This document shows, piece by piece, positions 26,051 to 34,233 of a stretch of DNA of 37,626 nucleotides; the first letter of the stretch is position 1; every line of letters starts with the position of its first letter. This stretch comes from an uncultured Acidimicrobiaceae bacterium (GTDB lineage Bacteria > Actinomycetota > Acidimicrobiia > Acidimicrobiales > MedAcidi-G1), in contig CAJWFS010000011.1 of assembly GCA_913030665.1 (NCBI GenBank), positions 1-37,626 of the forward strand. The letters run 5' to 3'. Below the pieces are notes generated by a model. The model saw only the letters and a program-made list of their open reading frames with translations, was not told the origin of the DNA and made no database searches. Made by a program: the position numbers and the translations under genes.

Positions 26051-27469
26051 TCACTCTTCTTCTCCGTCAGTCGAATCTGCGACCGAACCATCAGTTTCCC
26101 TTACGGCGTCGCCATCGGCAGGGATGGCCGTCAGGTCGTCGGGAAGCTGAATCACCGGCTCCGGCGGCTCCAGGAGCGCCCGATCCACGGGATCACCCTG
26201 CTCGTCAACCACCTCGGCCCGTTCGAACACCCACTCAAGGGCGGCCTGCTTGCGGAGGTCCGCACGCACGTCGAGCATGCGACCCGACCGGCTGAGCGCC
26301 TCCCGTATGCCGTCAACGTCGCCGCCGGTCTGCGTGGCCAGCGAGTCGAGGTACTCCTCTAGGGCCTCGTCCACGTTGCTGAGGCCCTCGGCATCAACCA
26401 CCGCACGCAGCCCCAGGTCCACGCGTGCTGCCAGCTCGGCTCCCTCCCGGAGTTCGTCGCGCAGCGACTCCAGGTCGCGTCCCATCGCCTCCATGTAGAC
26501 GGAGAACTCGATGCCCTGGGAGCGCATGCGCATAGCCATCTCGTTGATCCGGCTGTCCACCTCGGCTTCGACGAGAGCCGTGGGAATTCCCATTTCGACC
26601 AGGTCCGCTATGGCCTGGGCCACCCGATCCCGTGCGAGCATCGGCGTCTGGCCCCTGCGCATCCCCGAGATCCGTTCACGGATGTCAGCGGAGAGCTCGG
26701 CGACCGTATCGAATTCCGAGGAAACCTGGGCGAAATCATCGTCCAACTCAGGAAGCACACGGGCCTGGACCTCAGAGACCTCGATTCGGAAAGCGAGCCT
26801 GCCGTCCTCCTCCGGATGGTCGGCGTCGAACTCCAGGACGTCGCCGGCGGAGGCTCCGCGCAGGTTCTCATCGATCTCGGGGACCACTGCGCCGGCTCCC
26901 ACCTCGTAGAGGTAGTCGGTGGTGGTGAGTCCCTCAACAGGCTCACCCTCGAAGGTGCCGTCAATGTCGATGGTCACCTGATCACCATCGCTCGCCGGTC
27001 GGTCCACCACCTCGAGGGTCGAATGCTGGCCACGCAGCGCCTCCAACTGGGCGTCGACATCCTCGACGGCGGCCTCGGGTGAGGGGATCTCGACGCGCAG
27101 CGAGCCGTGTCCGGCGATGGTCGCCCTAGGCCTGACCGGCACCACGGCATCGAAGGTGAGGTTGCCCTCCTCCTGCCCTCCCGTGATCTCGATCTCCGGC
27201 GAGTCGATCGCATCGATGTCGTTGTCGACCAGGGCCCGGCCGTAGTAGTCGGGAAGCGACTGCTGTATCGCCTCCTGACGGCCGGCGGTAACGCCGATGC
27301 GGGCCTCCAGGAGCTTGCGGGGCGCCTTGCCGGGCCGGAACCCGGGAAGGCGGACCTCCTTGGCGATGCGTCGGAAGGCGGCCTCGACGGCAACCTCGAA
27401 CTCGATCTCGTCGACGGCGACGGTCAACCTGACCCGGTCGCCATCCAGTCTTTCAAGGGTGCTGTCCAC
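26051..27469 (-). CDS. tig: Trigger factor (ribosome-associated chaperone)
   Basis: The 472-residue chaperone and prolyl isomerase docks at the ribosome exit tunnel and shields nascent chains. The ribosome-binding signature is FRPGKAPRK near residue 45 (family GFRxGKxP). A central FKBP-like PPIase domain (about 155-245) follows, then a helical C-terminal domain and an acidic tail ([13 protein letters not shown]). The GTG start at 27469 has no Shine-Dalgarno but has TACACT nine bases upstream. It is the first gene of the tig-clpP-clpX-folC operon, a common order that links folding with proteolysis. Confidence 0.96.
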   Translation of the reverse strand: MDSTLERLDGDRVRLTVAVDEIEFEVAVEAAFRRIAKEVRLPGFRPGKAPRKLLEARIGVTAGRQEAIQQSLPDYYGRALVDNDIDAIDSPEIEITGGQEEGNLTFDAVVPVRPRATIAGHGSLRVEIPSPEAAVEDVDAQLEALRGQHSTLEVVDRPASDGDQVTIDIDGTFEGEPVEGLTTTDYLYEVGAGAVVPEIDENLRGASAGDVLEFDADHPEEDGRLAFRIEVSEVQARVLPELDDDFAQVSSEFDTVAELSADIRERISGMRRGQTPMLARDRVAQAIADLVEMGIPTALVEAEVDSRINEMAMRMRSQGIEFSVYMEAMGRDLESLRDELREGAELAARVDLGLRAVVDAEGLSNVDEALEEYLDSLATQTGGDVDGIREALSRSGRMLDVRADLRKQAALEWVFERAEVVDEQGDPVDRALLEPPEPVIQLPDDLTAIPADGDAVRETDGSVADSTDGEEE

Positions 27470-27478
27470 AGTCTCGGG

Positions 27479-27484
27479 AGTGTA
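27479..27484 (-). promoter_or_regulatory. Possible -10 TACACT of tig-clpP-clpX-folC
   Basis: TACACT on the minus strand, nine bases before the GTG at 27469, in the 71-base gap after the PLP decarboxylase gene. The spacing predicts a leaderless or nearly leaderless mRNA. Confidence 0.4.
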
Positions 27485-27540
27485 CCGGCGGCCCCCTGAC
27501 GGCCACGCGGCGAAATGGACCCTGCGGAGGTCCGGGACCG

Positions 27541-28908
27541 TCAGGCCAGGCTGTCCAGGATCATGGCGATGTCGTCGACCGTGGTCAGAGGGTTCACGAT
27601 GCAGATCCGCAGTGCCGGCTCGCCATCCACCTGTGTCGGGAGCACGAAGGCGGTTCCATCCTCCATGAGCCGGGCGGACCAGGCGTCATAGTCCGCCTGT
27701 TCCCATCCGATCCTTCTGAATGCCAGCACCGAGAGGATCGGGTCCAGCACCAGGTCCAGGTGGGGGGTGGCATCCACCAGCTCGGCTCCGGCGCGGGTTA
27801 CCTCCAGCGTCCGCTCGACGGCTTCGGAATACGCCCTGGTGCCATGGACCGCCAGTGAAAACCAGAACGGCAGGCCCCGGGCACGCCGGGTCAGGAAATG
27901 CCCGTAGTCGGTGGGATTCCACTCCGAACCCGAGTTGATCGGATCCAGGTAGCTGGCGTGCTGCGTGTGGGCCAACCGGGCCACCTCGGGCTTGCGGTAG
28001 AGCAGTGCGCAGCAGTCGAAGGGGGCGAAGAGCCACTTGTGGGGGTCGATCACCACGGAGTCGCATCGGTCGATCCCAGCGAAGTGGGGGCGGACCGACT
28101 CGGCGGCCAGCGCCGCACCCCCATAGGCCGCGTCCACGTGGAACCAGGCCCTGTGCTCCGCTGCGGCTTCGGCCACCTCGTCGAGCGCATCCACCACACC
28201 CAGGTTGGTGGTGCCTGCCGTGGCGACCACGGCAAATACCTCGGTGCCCTCCGGCCGTGCCGCTATGGCGGACCGCACCGCGTCCCCCCGGAGGCGACGG
28301 TCGTCGTCGCTGGTGGCAAGCAGGACGTCCACGTCCATGACCCTCGCCGCTGAGTCGATCGAAGAGTGGGCGCCATCCGAGGCCACGACCGACCACCTTG
28401 CCGGTCGACCCGAACCGTCCGCCTCGCGACGACGCATCGCCTGGTCACGACCCGCTATGAGCGCCGACAGGTTTCCCATGGTGCCCCCGGAGGCGAAGCA
28501 GCCTCCGGCGCCCTCCGGGAGGCCCACCAGGTCGGCGACCCAGCGGAGGGCCTGGTTCTCGGCGTACACCGAGCCTGCCGCCTCCAACCAGGAGGTGGCG
28601 CACATCGCAGACGCCCCGACCACTAGGTCGAACAGGACCGAGGCATTCGTGGGAGCGCCCGGAACGAAGGACAGGAACCGAGGATGGTCGCTCGACAGGC
28701 AGGCCGGCGCCAGGTGGTCGGCGAAGGCTGCGAGCACCGACTCTCCCCCGAGGCCCTCCTCGGTGATGGTCTGCCCGACCGCTTCCCAGAGTTCCTGGTG
28801 GGATCGAGGACCATCCAAGGGCGGGTCCACCCTCACCCTGTCAAGGGCATAGCGGAAGACGGCCCAGGCTAGGTCGTCGGCCGACTCGTCGAACTTGTGC
28901 ATTTTCAC
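27541..28908 (-). CDS. PLP-dependent decarboxylase, group II (aromatic-L-amino-acid decarboxylase type)
   Basis: The 455-residue fold-type I PLP enzyme has the cofactor lysine Lys291 in VVIDPHKWLFAPFDC. It also has the glutamate/aromatic-decarboxylase blocks HPRFLSFVPG, FASGGTMGNLSAL, FAVVATAGTTNLGVVDALDE and WFHVDAAYGG. The family removes CO2 from aromatic amino acids, glutamate or related substrates, or in some members makes aldehydes. The GTG at 28908 is supported by TAGCCT seven bases upstream; the next in-frame ATG is two codons later. It follows the monooxygenase cassette after 39 bases but has its own -10, so it may or may not be part of that pathway. Substrate cannot be predicted. Confidence 0.9.
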   Translation of the reverse strand: MKMHKFDESADDLAWAVFRYALDRVRVDPPLDGPRSHQELWEAVGQTITEEGLGGESVLAAFADHLAPACLSSDHPRFLSFVPGAPTNASVLFDLVVGASAMCATSWLEAAGSVYAENQALRWVADLVGLPEGAGGCFASGGTMGNLSALIAGRDQAMRRREADGSGRPARWSVVASDGAHSSIDSAARVMDVDVLLATSDDDRRLRGDAVRSAIAARPEGTEVFAVVATAGTTNLGVVDALDEVAEAAAEHRAWFHVDAAYGGAALAAESVRPHFAGIDRCDSVVIDPHKWLFAPFDCCALLYRKPEVARLAHTQHASYLDPINSGSEWNPTDYGHFLTRRARGLPFWFSLAVHGTRAYSEAVERTLEVTRAGAELVDATPHLDLVLDPILSVLAFRRIGWEQADYDAWSARLMEDGTAFVLPTQVDGEPALRICIVNPLTTVDDIAMILDSLA

Positions 28909-28915
28909 CGCGGCG

Positions 28916-28921
28916 AGGCTA
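28916..28921 (-). promoter_or_regulatory. -10 element TAGCCT of the PLP decarboxylase (leaderless)
   Basis: TAGCCT on the minus strand, seven bases (cgccgcg), then GTG at 28908. TAGCCTcgcc is also seen at the MoxR gene. Confidence 0.55.
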
Positions 28922-28947
28922 TGGCCGTCCGGTTCTAGTCGGGGTGG

Positions 28948-30423
28948 TTAGCGGATAGTGAACGGATTGGCCATCGGCTGCTCCGACGTGTTGATCCACA
29001 CGGTCTTGGTCCTCGTGAACTCCCCGATGGCGTCGACACCGGCCTCGCGACCGGATCCGGAGTTTCCGAACCCACCGAACGGGGCTATCGGCGAGATCGC
29101 CCTGTAGGTGTTGACCCACACGATCCCGGCCCGGACGGAACGGGCGACCCGATGCACCCGTGACGCGTCGGAGCTGAAGATCCCCGCCGCCAGACCGAAC
29201 TCGGTGTCGTTGGCCATGGCCACGGCATCGGCCTCGGTCTCGAAGGAGACAACCGACATGACCGGCCCGAAGAGCTCCACCCGGGTGCACGTCACCTCCT
29301 GATTCGGACATCCGAGCACGGTCGGCCGGTAGTACCAGCCGGCATCCAGCCCCTCCGGCCGGGATCCACCCGTGTGCAGGACGGCACCCTGTGCGATGGA
29401 CTCCGCCACCACCGCCTCGATGCGGTCCCGTTGGGCACGGGTGGCCAGGGGACCCATCTGGGAGTCGTCAGCCAGCGGGTCTCCGATACGTATCGCCTCG
29501 GACCGTCGAACCAGTTCGGCGATGAACCGGTCGTGGATCCCCACCTGCACCAGGACCCTGCTGCCGGCGACGCAACTCTGGCCGGACGCCCCGAAGTTCC
29601 CCGCGACAGCACCGTTCACCGCCCCATCCAGGTCGGCGTCGTCGAAGACCAGGATCGGAGACTTGCCACCCAGTTCCAGGGAGACGGGAGCCAGGTTGTG
29701 GGCGGTGCTCGCCACTATCTGACGGGCCGTGTCCACGCCTCCCGTGAACGCCACCTTGGAGACCATCGGATGACTCGTCAACGCCCTACCGCAGGGCTCG
29801 CCGAACCCCGTCAGGAGGTTCACGACACCCGGTGGGAAGCCCACCTGGTCGAGCACCCGGGCGAACTCCAAGAGGGGTGCAGGGGCGATCTCGGAAGCCT
29901 TGATGACGACCGCGTTGCCGGCCGCCAGCGCCGGGCCGACCTTCGTCGCGGTCAGGAACATCTCCGCGTTCCAGGGCACGATCGCGGCCACGACGCCGAT
30001 CGGATCCCGGGTCGTGAACACGTGCAGGTCGGGCTTGTCTATGGGCAGCGTGTCGCCCTGGATCTTGTCGGCCAGACCCGCGTAGTAGCGGTAGTAGTCG
30101 GCGACGTACGCCGACTGGGCCCGGGTCTCGGCTGCCAACTTCCCGCTGTCGGTCGTCTCGACCTCGCCCAGCCAGTGGGCGTTCTCCGCCACCAGGTCGG
30201 CCAACCGGTACAGAAGGCGACCCCGCATCGTGGCCGTCATGGATGCCCACTCCCCCGTTGTCATTGCCCGGTGTGCCGCCCGGACCGCCCTGTCCACGTC
30301 GGCCTCGGTGGCTGCCGGAGCCGTCGCCCAGACCTCGCCGGTGGCCGGGTTGGTGGTGTCGAAGCGGCCACTGTCAGAGGCCTCGCAGAACTCTCCGTCG
30401 ATGTAGAGCTGGTAGTCGTTCAC
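28948..30423 (-). CDS. NAD(P)-dependent aldehyde dehydrogenase
   Basis: The 491-residue enzyme oxidises an aldehyde to the acid. The catalytic cysteine is Cys284 (FGASGQSCVAGSR) and the general base Glu250 (SLELGGKSPILVFDDADLD). The Rossmann-side block IVPWNAEMFLTATKVGPALAAGN is present. The C-terminal FGGFGNSGSGREAG is typical of the superfamily. The GTG start overlaps the hydrolase stop by four bases (GTGA), so it is the fourth coupled gene of the monooxygenase cassette and would act on an aldehyde formed there. The exact subfamily (betaine-, aminobutyraldehyde- or muconate-semialdehyde-like) cannot be decided from sequence alone. Confidence 0.93.
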   Translation of the reverse strand: MNDYQLYIDGEFCEASDSGRFDTTNPATGEVWATAPAATEADVDRAVRAAHRAMTTGEWASMTATMRGRLLYRLADLVAENAHWLGEVETTDSGKLAAETRAQSAYVADYYRYYAGLADKIQGDTLPIDKPDLHVFTTRDPIGVVAAIVPWNAEMFLTATKVGPALAAGNAVVIKASEIAPAPLLEFARVLDQVGFPPGVVNLLTGFGEPCGRALTSHPMVSKVAFTGGVDTARQIVASTAHNLAPVSLELGGKSPILVFDDADLDGAVNGAVAGNFGASGQSCVAGSRVLVQVGIHDRFIAELVRRSEAIRIGDPLADDSQMGPLATRAQRDRIEAVVAESIAQGAVLHTGGSRPEGLDAGWYYRPTVLGCPNQEVTCTRVELFGPVMSVVSFETEADAVAMANDTEFGLAAGIFSSDASRVHRVARSVRAGIVWVNTYRAISPIAPFGGFGNSGSGREAGVDAIGEFTRTKTVWINTSEQPMANPFTIR

Positions 30424-31247
30424 CTAGTTGCCTCCCGGGCGGGGTTGGGTGTGGTGGATGAGCGTGGCGGATCCAGGAAGTCGAGCAGCGCCGCGACGAA
30501 CTTCGCTGGCGCCTCCACCGGCGGTAGGTGGTGGAGCCCAGGCAGGACCCGGGTGCTGCAGTCCGAAATCGCCCCGGCCAGGGCATCGCCCATTGCCGGC
30601 GTGGAACCGGGATCCAGCTCACCGGTGATCGCCAGCGTGGTCGCCGTCACTAGGGAGGCCCCGGTCGGCATCAACGGGTCGCCGTCCACGAAGACCCGGT
30701 AGGCCTTGAGGTACCCGACCGGATCGTTGCCGGCCAGCCGGGCCCTCACCGCTGCCACGAGCTCTTGGTGGGCCTCCTGCCAGGCGGAGTCGAACCAGCG
30801 GTCGACCGCCAGGTCGGCAACCGGTCCGAGGCCCTCAGCGCCTGCCAGGGCAAGGCGGGCACGCGCTCCCTGCACCTCGGCGGGCGTTCTGTCGAAGACC
30901 GTATTAAGGAGTACCAGGCGACGCAGCCGGCCCGGGTGGCGGGCTGCCAGACCGAGGGCGATCACACCGCCCAGTGAATGGCCGGCCACGTCCGGAGCGG
31001 AGCCGGCGTGCGCCTCGACGACGGCCAGGCACTGGTCCACGAGATGGTCGACCGAGCGTTCCCCGGGTGGGTCGGGCGACCGTCCGTGCCCCAGCAGGTC
31101 GTATCGGATGACCAGGCGGTCGGCCGCCAGGTCGTCGACCACGAGGTCCCACATGGTGTGGTCCAGGCCGACGCCGTGCACCAGCACCAGGGGCGGCCTG
31201 GAACCGGACTCCCTGCCGTCCAGCCGGACGAAGCCGTCGGCGCTCAC
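30420..31247 (-). CDS. Alpha/beta hydrolase (RutD / enol-lactonase type)
   Basis: The 275-residue protein has the alpha/beta hydrolase fold with the nucleophile Ser91 (VAGHSLGGV), the oxyanion motif HGVGLDH at 24-30, Asp212 (ITGELDPGS) and His240 (PGLHHLPP). These make a complete triad. Similar enzymes hydrolyse enol-lactones, carbamates or small esters; RutD, which works beside a flavin monooxygenase of the same superfamily as the one here, is a useful comparison. The GTG at 31247 overlaps the PF06684 stop by four bases, and its own stop overlaps the aldehyde dehydrogenase start by four. It has no signal peptide, so it acts in the cytosol. Confidence 0.9.
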   Translation of the reverse strand: MSADGFVRLDGRESGSRPPLVLVHGVGLDHTMWDLVVDDLAADRLVIRYDLLGHGRSPDPPGERSVDHLVDQCLAVVEAHAGSAPDVAGHSLGGVIALGLAARHPGRLRRLVLLNTVFDRTPAEVQGARARLALAGAEGLGPVADLAVDRWFDSAWQEAHQELVAAVRARLAGNDPVGYLKAYRVFVDGDPLMPTGASLVTATTLAITGELDPGSTPAMGDALAGAISDCSTRVLPGLHHLPPVEAPAKFVAALLDFLDPPRSSTTPNPAREATR

Positions 31248-31831
31248 TCCCCGGTGAGCCCCATCTCCTCCATGTCGGAGTATCGGTTGCCGATGCGGTG
31301 GTGGGGTCGCCCGCCGGCCGCTGCCCCGATGGCGACGAGGATCTCGTCAGGACCCGGAGCGTCTGCGACGGTGACCTCGAGCGTCAGGTAGTGGGAACGC
31401 CAACCGGGATCGACCTTGTGCATCATCGGTATGGACACCACAGAGCCGGGGCCTCCCCGGGTGTTGGTGAAGGACAGGTAGGCGGTACCGCCCACGGCGT
31501 CCCTGAACACGTTGCCGAATCGCAGCGTGTGGATCAGCGCCGATCCGTGTTCGACCTCTCCGGAGGTTCCGACCATCGCCGCCTTCCCGTAGGCCTCCAC
31601 CGCTTCCGAACCGCCGGCCACCTCCAGTAGTCGGGGCACCATCACATCCGCCAGCTTCGGGGCCACGTCCAGGATCGTCGGCCGCAGGTCCTCCACGAAC
31701 CCCTGACCGGCCCACGGGTTGGCGATCACCGCCACCACGCCGAACAGGAGCAGGGGTGGTTCAGCCGGTCGACCGCCCTCGATCCTGACCTCCTCGGTGT
31801 GGCTGACCACCTTCCGGATCTCCAACGACAT
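31244..31831 (-). CDS. PF06684 ('amino acid synthesis', DUF1185) family protein
   Basis: The 195-residue protein begins MSLEIRKVVSHTEEVRIEGG. Family-typical blocks are VAVIANPWAGQGFVEDL, YGKAAMVGTSGEVEHGSALIH and FGNVFRDAVGG. The family name is historical and no reaction is established that I know of. The ATG at 31831 shares one base with the stop of the flavin monooxygenase (TGATG), and its stop overlaps the hydrolase start. The in-frame reading farther upstream, to 32830, only shadows the monooxygenase gene. A role in handling the monooxygenase product is inferred from this strict coupling only. Confidence 0.85.
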   Translation of the reverse strand: MSLEIRKVVSHTEEVRIEGGRPAEPPLLLFGVVAVIANPWAGQGFVEDLRPTILDVAPKLADVMVPRLLEVAGGSEAVEAYGKAAMVGTSGEVEHGSALIHTLRFGNVFRDAVGGTAYLSFTNTRGGPGSVVSIPMMHKVDPGWRSHYLTLEVTVADAPGPDEILVAIGAAAGGRPHHRIGNRYSDMEEMGLTGE

Positions 31832-32991
31832 CAGGCGACCTCCTCTGTGGCATCGGCGAACTGGGGCATGACATCTTCGGTGAACCTGGCGATGCTGTCC
31901 ATTGTCGCCTCGTGCGCCACGCCTGGAAAGCTGGACCACACCAGCAGCTTCCGGAGGTTCAGCTTCTCCTTCATCTCGTGGATCTTCCCGGCCACGTAGT
32001 CGGGCGTGCCGAAGAGCATGTTGCGCGGGTGCAGCCACTCGTATGTCAGAAGGTCGAGTTTTCTGGGCGTATCGGGAAGTTCCTCGCCCGGGTACCGGTG
32101 GTTGCCGAGGCCCCGGAACTCGCATACCCACTTCATGTACCTGACGATGCCGTCGCCGGCCAGGTGCTCGGCCTCGGCCATGGTCTCGGTCACGAACATG
32201 TCGCGCAGCACGGCCACCCCCTCGCCGAGGTCGACCTCGGATCCGCGTGCCTCGGATGCGGCGTCCCGGTAGGCCTCGAACCTCGGGACCAGCGAATCGG
32301 TGGGCGGTATCCAGAACATGGCCTGCAGGTCGTGGCGGGCGGCGAAGTCGATCGAGGGCGCTGTGTCGACCACCTGCCAGAGCGGTGGGTGCGGCGACTG
32401 CAACGGCTTGGGAACGACCGACAGGGCCGTGATGTGGCCTGTCTCGGGATCGGTGTTCTGTGACAGCGGCGGGCTCATGGCGTGGCTGAACGAGACGCCC
32501 GGGTAAGGGAACCTGAAGAACTCCCCCTCGAACGAGAAGAACTCGTCGGTCCACGCCCGACGGATCACCTCGAGAGTCTCGGCGAACAGCGCCCGGTTGA
32601 CCTCCGGATTTCGCACGTCCGCCGTGGGGTTCATGTTCACCGTCTCGCGTGGGTACACCCCGCGACCCACCCCGACCTCGAGGCGCCCGGCGCTCATGTG
32701 GTCGAGCATGGCGAGGTCCTCCGCCATCTGGATCGGGTGGCGGAACGTGATGATGTTGGCCGCCTGGCCGATCCGGATCTGCTCGGTGTGGGCAGCCAGG
32801 TCCACGCCCATGAGGGTCGGGTTGGGGCACACCTCCAGCCCCTCGTGGCCGAAGTGGTGCTCGGTGGTCCAGATCGAGTCCCAGCCGTTCCGGTCGCAGT
32901 ACCGGGCGATCTCGCGGCCCTCGGAGAGCACCTGGCCGTAGGGCTTGAGGAGGCCAAGGTTGTTCTGGTTCAGGAAATAGCCGAACCGCAT
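31831..32991 (-). CDS. LLM-class flavin-dependent monooxygenase (luciferase-like)
   Basis: The 386-residue protein belongs to the bacterial-luciferase-like (LLM) superfamily, which uses reduced FMN and O2 for oxygenation. Typical blocks are MRFGYFLNQNN, WDSIWTTEHHFGHEG, IRIGQAANIITFRHPIQMAEDLAMLDHMSAGRLEVGVGRG (split across two motifs) and the C-terminal FGTPDYVAGKI. The ATG at 32991 is chosen because GGAG lies nine bases upstream and family homology starts here; an in-frame ATG at 33027 is possible, and an open frame to 33117 would overlap the promoter. It is the first gene of a four-gene coupled cassette and probably relies on a flavin reductase encoded elsewhere. The substrate is unknown. 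Confidence 0.92.
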   Translation of the reverse strand: MRFGYFLNQNNLGLLKPYGQVLSEGREIARYCDRNGWDSIWTTEHHFGHEGLEVCPNPTLMGVDLAAHTEQIRIGQAANIITFRHPIQMAEDLAMLDHMSAGRLEVGVGRGVYPRETVNMNPTADVRNPEVNRALFAETLEVIRRAWTDEFFSFEGEFFRFPYPGVSFSHAMSPPLSQNTDPETGHITALSVVPKPLQSPHPPLWQVVDTAPSIDFAARHDLQAMFWIPPTDSLVPRFEAYRDAASEARGSEVDLGEGVAVLRDMFVTETMAEAEHLAGDGIVRYMKWVCEFRGLGNHRYPGEELPDTPRKLDLLTYEWLHPRNMLFGTPDYVAGKIHEMKEKLNLRKLLVWSSFPGVAHEATMDSIARFTEDVMPQFADATEEVA

Positions 32992-33055
32992 TGCCTGGTA
33001 CTCCGTCCGTCCCGCTGGATCCGGCATGTGGTCACACGCCTCTGTTGTCGCCCGG

Positions 33056-33061
33056 ATCCTA
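33056..33061 (-). promoter_or_regulatory. Second possible -10 TAGGAT ahead of the LLM cassette
   Basis: TAGGAT on the minus strand lies inside one copy of a direct repeat (33058-33070) and overlaps the stop of the small upstream ORF. No -35 is seen for it, so it may be a minor start or chance. Confidence 0.25.
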
Positions 33062-33113
33062 TGGAAGGGCGCGCCGTCCGGACTCCATGAAGGGGCGGAG
33101 CCTATGGACGGGC
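33058..33113. repeat. Direct repeat CCTATGGA[A/C]GGGC upstream of the LLM gene
   Basis: Copies at 33058-33070 and 33101-33113 match at 12 of 13 bases, 43 bases apart. Each contains a TAGGNT on the minus strand. An 8-bp palindrome GTCCGGAC (33076-33083) lies between them. The arrangement could serve a regulator, or could reflect tandem -10 elements. Confidence 0.45.
33059..33088 (-). CDS. Possible 9-codon leader ORF (uORF) before the LLM gene
   Basis: Minus-strand ATG at 33088 opens a frame encoding MESGRRALP and stops at TAG (33061-33059). The ATG is about four bases downstream of the transcription start predicted from the promoter at 33099-33127, so it would be read from an almost leaderless mRNA end. 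It resembles an attenuator peptide only in position; it has no run of one amino acid. It may be chance. Confidence 0.25.
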   Translation of the reverse strand: MESGRRALP

Positions 33114-33127
33114 CCACATCCGGTCAA
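33099..33127 (-). promoter_or_regulatory. Sigma-70-type promoter of the LLM cassette
   Basis: On the minus strand TTGACC (33127-33122, five of six to TTGACA), a 17-base spacer and TAGGCT (33104-33099) form the best canonical promoter in the window. Transcription would start near 33092, leaving a leader of about 100 bases to the ATG at 32991. The leader contains the 9-codon ORF and part of the direct repeats. Confidence 0.6.
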
Positions 33128-33211
33128 TCGAAATGGATGCGGCCGAAGCCCGGATCACGGGGGGGGATCCACTGTCTGAATCGATCGCCCCGGTCGCGGG
33201 CGGTCCAGCGG

Positions 33212-33217
33212 TAGGTT
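33212..33217 (+). promoter_or_regulatory. -10 element TAGGTT of tRNA-Gly
   Basis: TAGGTT lies 24 bases before the mature 5' end of the tRNA, suiting a short 5' leader removed by RNase P. A -35 is not evident. Confidence 0.45.
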
Positions 33218-33241
33218 CAAGGCACCCGGTCCGCCGGGTAC

Positions 33242-33313
33242 GCGGGTGTAGTTCAAAGGCTAGAACCTCAGCCTTCCAAGCTGATGATGAGGGTTCGATT
33301 CCCTTCACCCGCT
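33242..33313 (+). tRNA. tRNA-Gly (anticodon TCC)
   Basis: The 72-base gene folds into a full cloverleaf. The acceptor arm GCGGGTG/CACCCGC has seven pairs. The D stem is GTTC/GAAC, the anticodon stem TCAGC/GCTGA with loop CTTCCAA, and the T stem GAGGG/CCCTT with loop TTCGATT. The anticodon TCC (33275-33277) reads GGA and GGG glycine codons. The 3' end continues TCCG, so the CCA tail is not encoded and must be added by CCA-adding enzyme. Confidence 0.97.
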
Positions 33314-33346
33314 CCGCTCCAGGGTCCACCGCCGTCGCCGGTCCCC

Positions 33347-33352
33347 TAGGGT
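33347..33352 (+). promoter_or_regulatory. -10 element TAGGGT of the metallophosphoesterase (leaderless)
   Basis: TAGGGT, six bases (ccgggc), then GTG at 33359. Placement right after the tRNA shows the downstream gene can be transcribed on its own. Confidence 0.55.
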
Positions 33353-33358
33353 CCGGGC

Positions 33359-34210
33359 GTGCTGATCGCTCAGATCTCCGATTGCCACATCCGCGACCAC
33401 GGTGGAGCGCTCGCCCGACTGGTCGACACCACCGAGACACTCCGGAGGGTGGTGGACCACCTGGTGGGACTGGATCCGGCCCCGGATGTGATCCTGGCCA
33501 CCGGTGACCTGACCGACGACGGCACCGCGTCGCAGTACGCCACCCTCCTGGATGTGCTGGCCCCCATCGCAGACCGGCTACTCCCCATTCCCGGCAATCA
33601 CGACGAGTGCCCACTGTTCCGGGAGGCCTTCGCCGACCTCATCCCGGCCGACGTCGCCGATGGCCACTGCAGCTACGTGGTCGAGGACCACCCCATCCGC
33701 CTCGTGGGCCTGGACAACTCGATTCCCGGGCGACACGACGGCCGCTTCGACGCTGTGAGGGAATCCTGGCTGAACGATGTCCTGGCCGCAGGCCCGGACC
33801 GGCCCACCCTCGTGTTCACGCACTTCCCGCCCTTCGAGACCGGCCTGCGCTTCATGGACGACGCCGGGCTGCTGGACGCCGATCGCCTTCGGTCCGTCAT
33901 CCAGCGGAGTCCCCAGGTGCGCCTCCTGGTGACCGGCCACCTGCACCGACCCATCCACACGACCATCGGCTCGACTCTGGTCTCAACGTGTCCGTCCACC
34001 GGCAACCAGATCGGGTTGGACCTCCACCCGGAGCGGGGAGCCGCAGTGGACGAACCCCCCGCCTACCAGTTGCACCGCTGGGACGGCGAACGGTTCGTGA
34101 CCCACACTGGGCTGGTGCGGGATCCCGCCTCCGTCCGGACGATCAGCCTGGATGGGTTCGTGGCCGAGATCCAGCGGCGCGTCGAGGCCGGGGAGCCGTT
34201 CACCAAGTAG
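33359..34210 (+). CDS. Metallophosphoesterase (CpdA-like cyclic nucleotide phosphodiesterase family)
   Basis: The 283-residue protein has all five calcineurin-type metal-ligand motifs: Asp8/His10 (SDCH), Asp50 (ATGDLTDDG), Asn80/His81 (PGNHDE), His155 (FTHFPP) and His194/His196 (TGHLHR). This order and size match the class III cyclic-nucleotide phosphodiesterase group that includes CpdA, but many members hydrolyse other phosphodiesters and no adenylate cyclase gene is nearby. No signal peptide is seen. The GTG start lies six bases after TAGGGT, without Shine-Dalgarno, so a leaderless mRNA is likely. It converges on ramB with 23 bases between stops. Confidence 0.9.
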   Translation: MLIAQISDCHIRDHGGALARLVDTTETLRRVVDHLVGLDPAPDVILATGDLTDDGTASQYATLLDVLAPIADRLLPIPGNHDECPLFREAFADLIPADVADGHCSYVVEDHPIRLVGLDNSIPGRHDGRFDAVRESWLNDVLAAGPDRPTLVFTHFPPFETGLRFMDDAGLLDADRLRSVIQRSPQVRLLVTGHLHRPIHTTIGSTLVSTCPSTGNQIGLDLHPERGAAVDEPPAYQLHRWDGERFVTHTGLVRDPASVRTISLDGFVAEIQRRVEAGEPFTK

Positions 34211-34233
34211 CTGACCGGTGAGATCGCCGAGCG

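Noticed and set aside
29374-30702. A 442-codon plus-strand frame opposite the aldehyde dehydrogenase
   Set aside because: It has no recognisable domain, has the composition of a GC shadow frame, and is antisense to a clear gene.
31832-32830. Long in-frame extension upstream of the PF06684 gene
   Set aside because: The extra 333 codons are a shadow of the LLM monooxygenase on the same strand. Family homology and the TGATG overlap place the start at 31831.
33118-33211. Poly-G run and surrounding gap between the LLM promoter and the tRNA
   Set aside because: I saw only a run of eight or nine G (near 33159-33167) and no coding, repeat or attachment-site structure beside the tRNA. No integrase or repeated tRNA end is present, so this is not an integrated element.
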